NCBI GenBank assembly: GCA_902476665.1
Contig: CABSEO010000153.1
Coordinates: forward strand, 1-5,655
DNA length: 5,655 nt
DNA from: an uncultured Emergencia sp.
GTDB lineage: Bacteria; Bacillota; Clostridia; Peptostreptococcales; Anaerovoracaceae
Direction of reading: 5' to 3'
In this document: piece after piece, positions 5,226-5,655 of the stretch
Layout of the letters: every line of letters begins with the position of its first letter
Position numbering within the stretch: the stretch's first letter is position 1
Position numbers and translations under genes: made by a program
The notes under the pieces: generated by a model
Databases searched by the model: none
Told to the model about the DNA's origin: nothing
Seen by the model: the letters and a program-made list of their open reading frames with translations, nothing else

Positions 5226-5655
5226 ATGCATTTTAATTCTAATCTGTTGTTAGAATATAGACAGCTTTTACAGACAACCGATCTGAGAGACTGCTATCGG
5301 GAATTTATCAGGCTGTTCCGCTACATTCGGACGGAGCTTGAGAAACGTATGAAAGAATACAGGTTTCAGGGAAATATCACTGAAAACGGAATGGATTATT
5401 CCTACTTTTCATTTACCGGAGATAAGCTGAAAGCAAAGGGACTGAAAATAACTATTGTCTTTATACATCGAGATTTTCAGTTTGAAGTGTGGGTTTCCGG
5501 CTCAAACAGAAAATATCAGTCAGAGTATTACAATCTGCTGAAAGAGCGTGATATTCCCTTTGAATTAACCGATGATCCCCTTCGTAAAGATTATATACTG
5601 CGTGTGGCGGCAGACTGTACAGCTGATATTTCGGATGGAGATTTGGTGGTTGAGG
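5226..5655 (+). CDS. Uncharacterised soluble protein (possibly DUF7000-like), 3' partial
   Basis: The frame from ATG 5226 runs open to the window end (143 codons visible, C terminus missing). AGGAG at 5214-5218 with a 7-base spacer and the promoter just upstream support the start. The protein begins MHFNSNLLLEYRQLLQ and continues with an amphipathic helical stretch (to about residue 48), then a more beta-like part containing MDYSYFSFT, LKAKGLKITIVFIHRDFQFEVWVSG and SNRKYQSEYYNLL. It has no signal peptide or membrane segment. The order helical N terminus, MDY-YFSFT, KITIVF-H, FEVWVSG recalls a small uncharacterised family I associate with DUF7000; this is from memory and uncertain. No catalytic motif is recognised. 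Nothing in the sequence ties it to the regulator: only a GTTGT half-site overlaps its -35. Confidence 0.8.
   Translation, partial: MHFNSNLLLEYRQLLQTTDLRDCYREFIRLFRYIRTELEKRMKEYRFQGNITENGMDYSYFSFTGDKLKAKGLKITIVFIHRDFQFEVWVSGSNRKYQSEYYNLLKERDIPFELTDDPLRKDYILRVAADCTADISDGDLVVE

Noticed and set aside
5237..5255. TTCTAA/TTAGAA inverted repeat at the start of the last gene
   Set aside because: Only 6 bp, inside the coding sequence and AT-rich; expected by chance, with no supporting context.

Overview
The window looks like chromosomal DNA of a moderate-GC, low-oxygen Firmicute, most likely a gut Clostridia/Lachnospiraceae-type bacterium. The grounds are strong AGGAGG-type ribosome binding sites, sigmaA-like promoters with extended -10 elements, short intrinsic terminators, and protein sequences of clostridial character. 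The genus is inferred, not proven. No mobile element, CRISPR array, tRNA or rRNA was seen.

Left part (1-2785, + strand): the 3' part of an RlmD/RumA-type 23S rRNA m5U methyltransferase. Its reading frame is open to the left edge, so its true start lies outside the window. After 28 bases comes a 360-residue family III CoA-transferase-fold protein whose His/Asp/Glu triad fits alpha-methylacyl-CoA racemase better than a true CoA transferase. The two are probably co-transcribed and end at a strong, probably bidirectional terminator (2666-2716). The 3' region before that terminator has several inverted repeats and no convincing gene.

Central and right part (2786-5138): a three-gene group. A Crp/Fnr-family regulator (3599-4306, +) sits between two different HdeD/DUF308 six-helix membrane proteins, one divergent (2786-3361, -) and one downstream on the same strand (4524-5138, +).

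The main discovery is in the two intergenic regions. Each HdeD gene is preceded by the same inverted repeat, GTTGT-N4-ACAAC (3448-3461 and 4404-4417). Each repeat is followed, exactly 22 bases later in the direction of its HdeD gene, by a -10 hexamer (TATGAT or TATGCT), with no recognisable -35. This puts both operators at -41.5 from the predicted start site, the classical class II Crp/Fnr activator position. The simplest reading is a local regulon in which the regulator switches on both flanking HdeD proteins. The regulator gene itself has a good constitutive-looking promoter. Its recognition helix and ligand pocket differ from CRP and FNR, so both the site and the signal appear non-standard.

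Right edge (5139-5655): a separate promoter (TTGTGG-17-TATAAT) drives the start of a soluble protein of unknown function, cut off by the window end.
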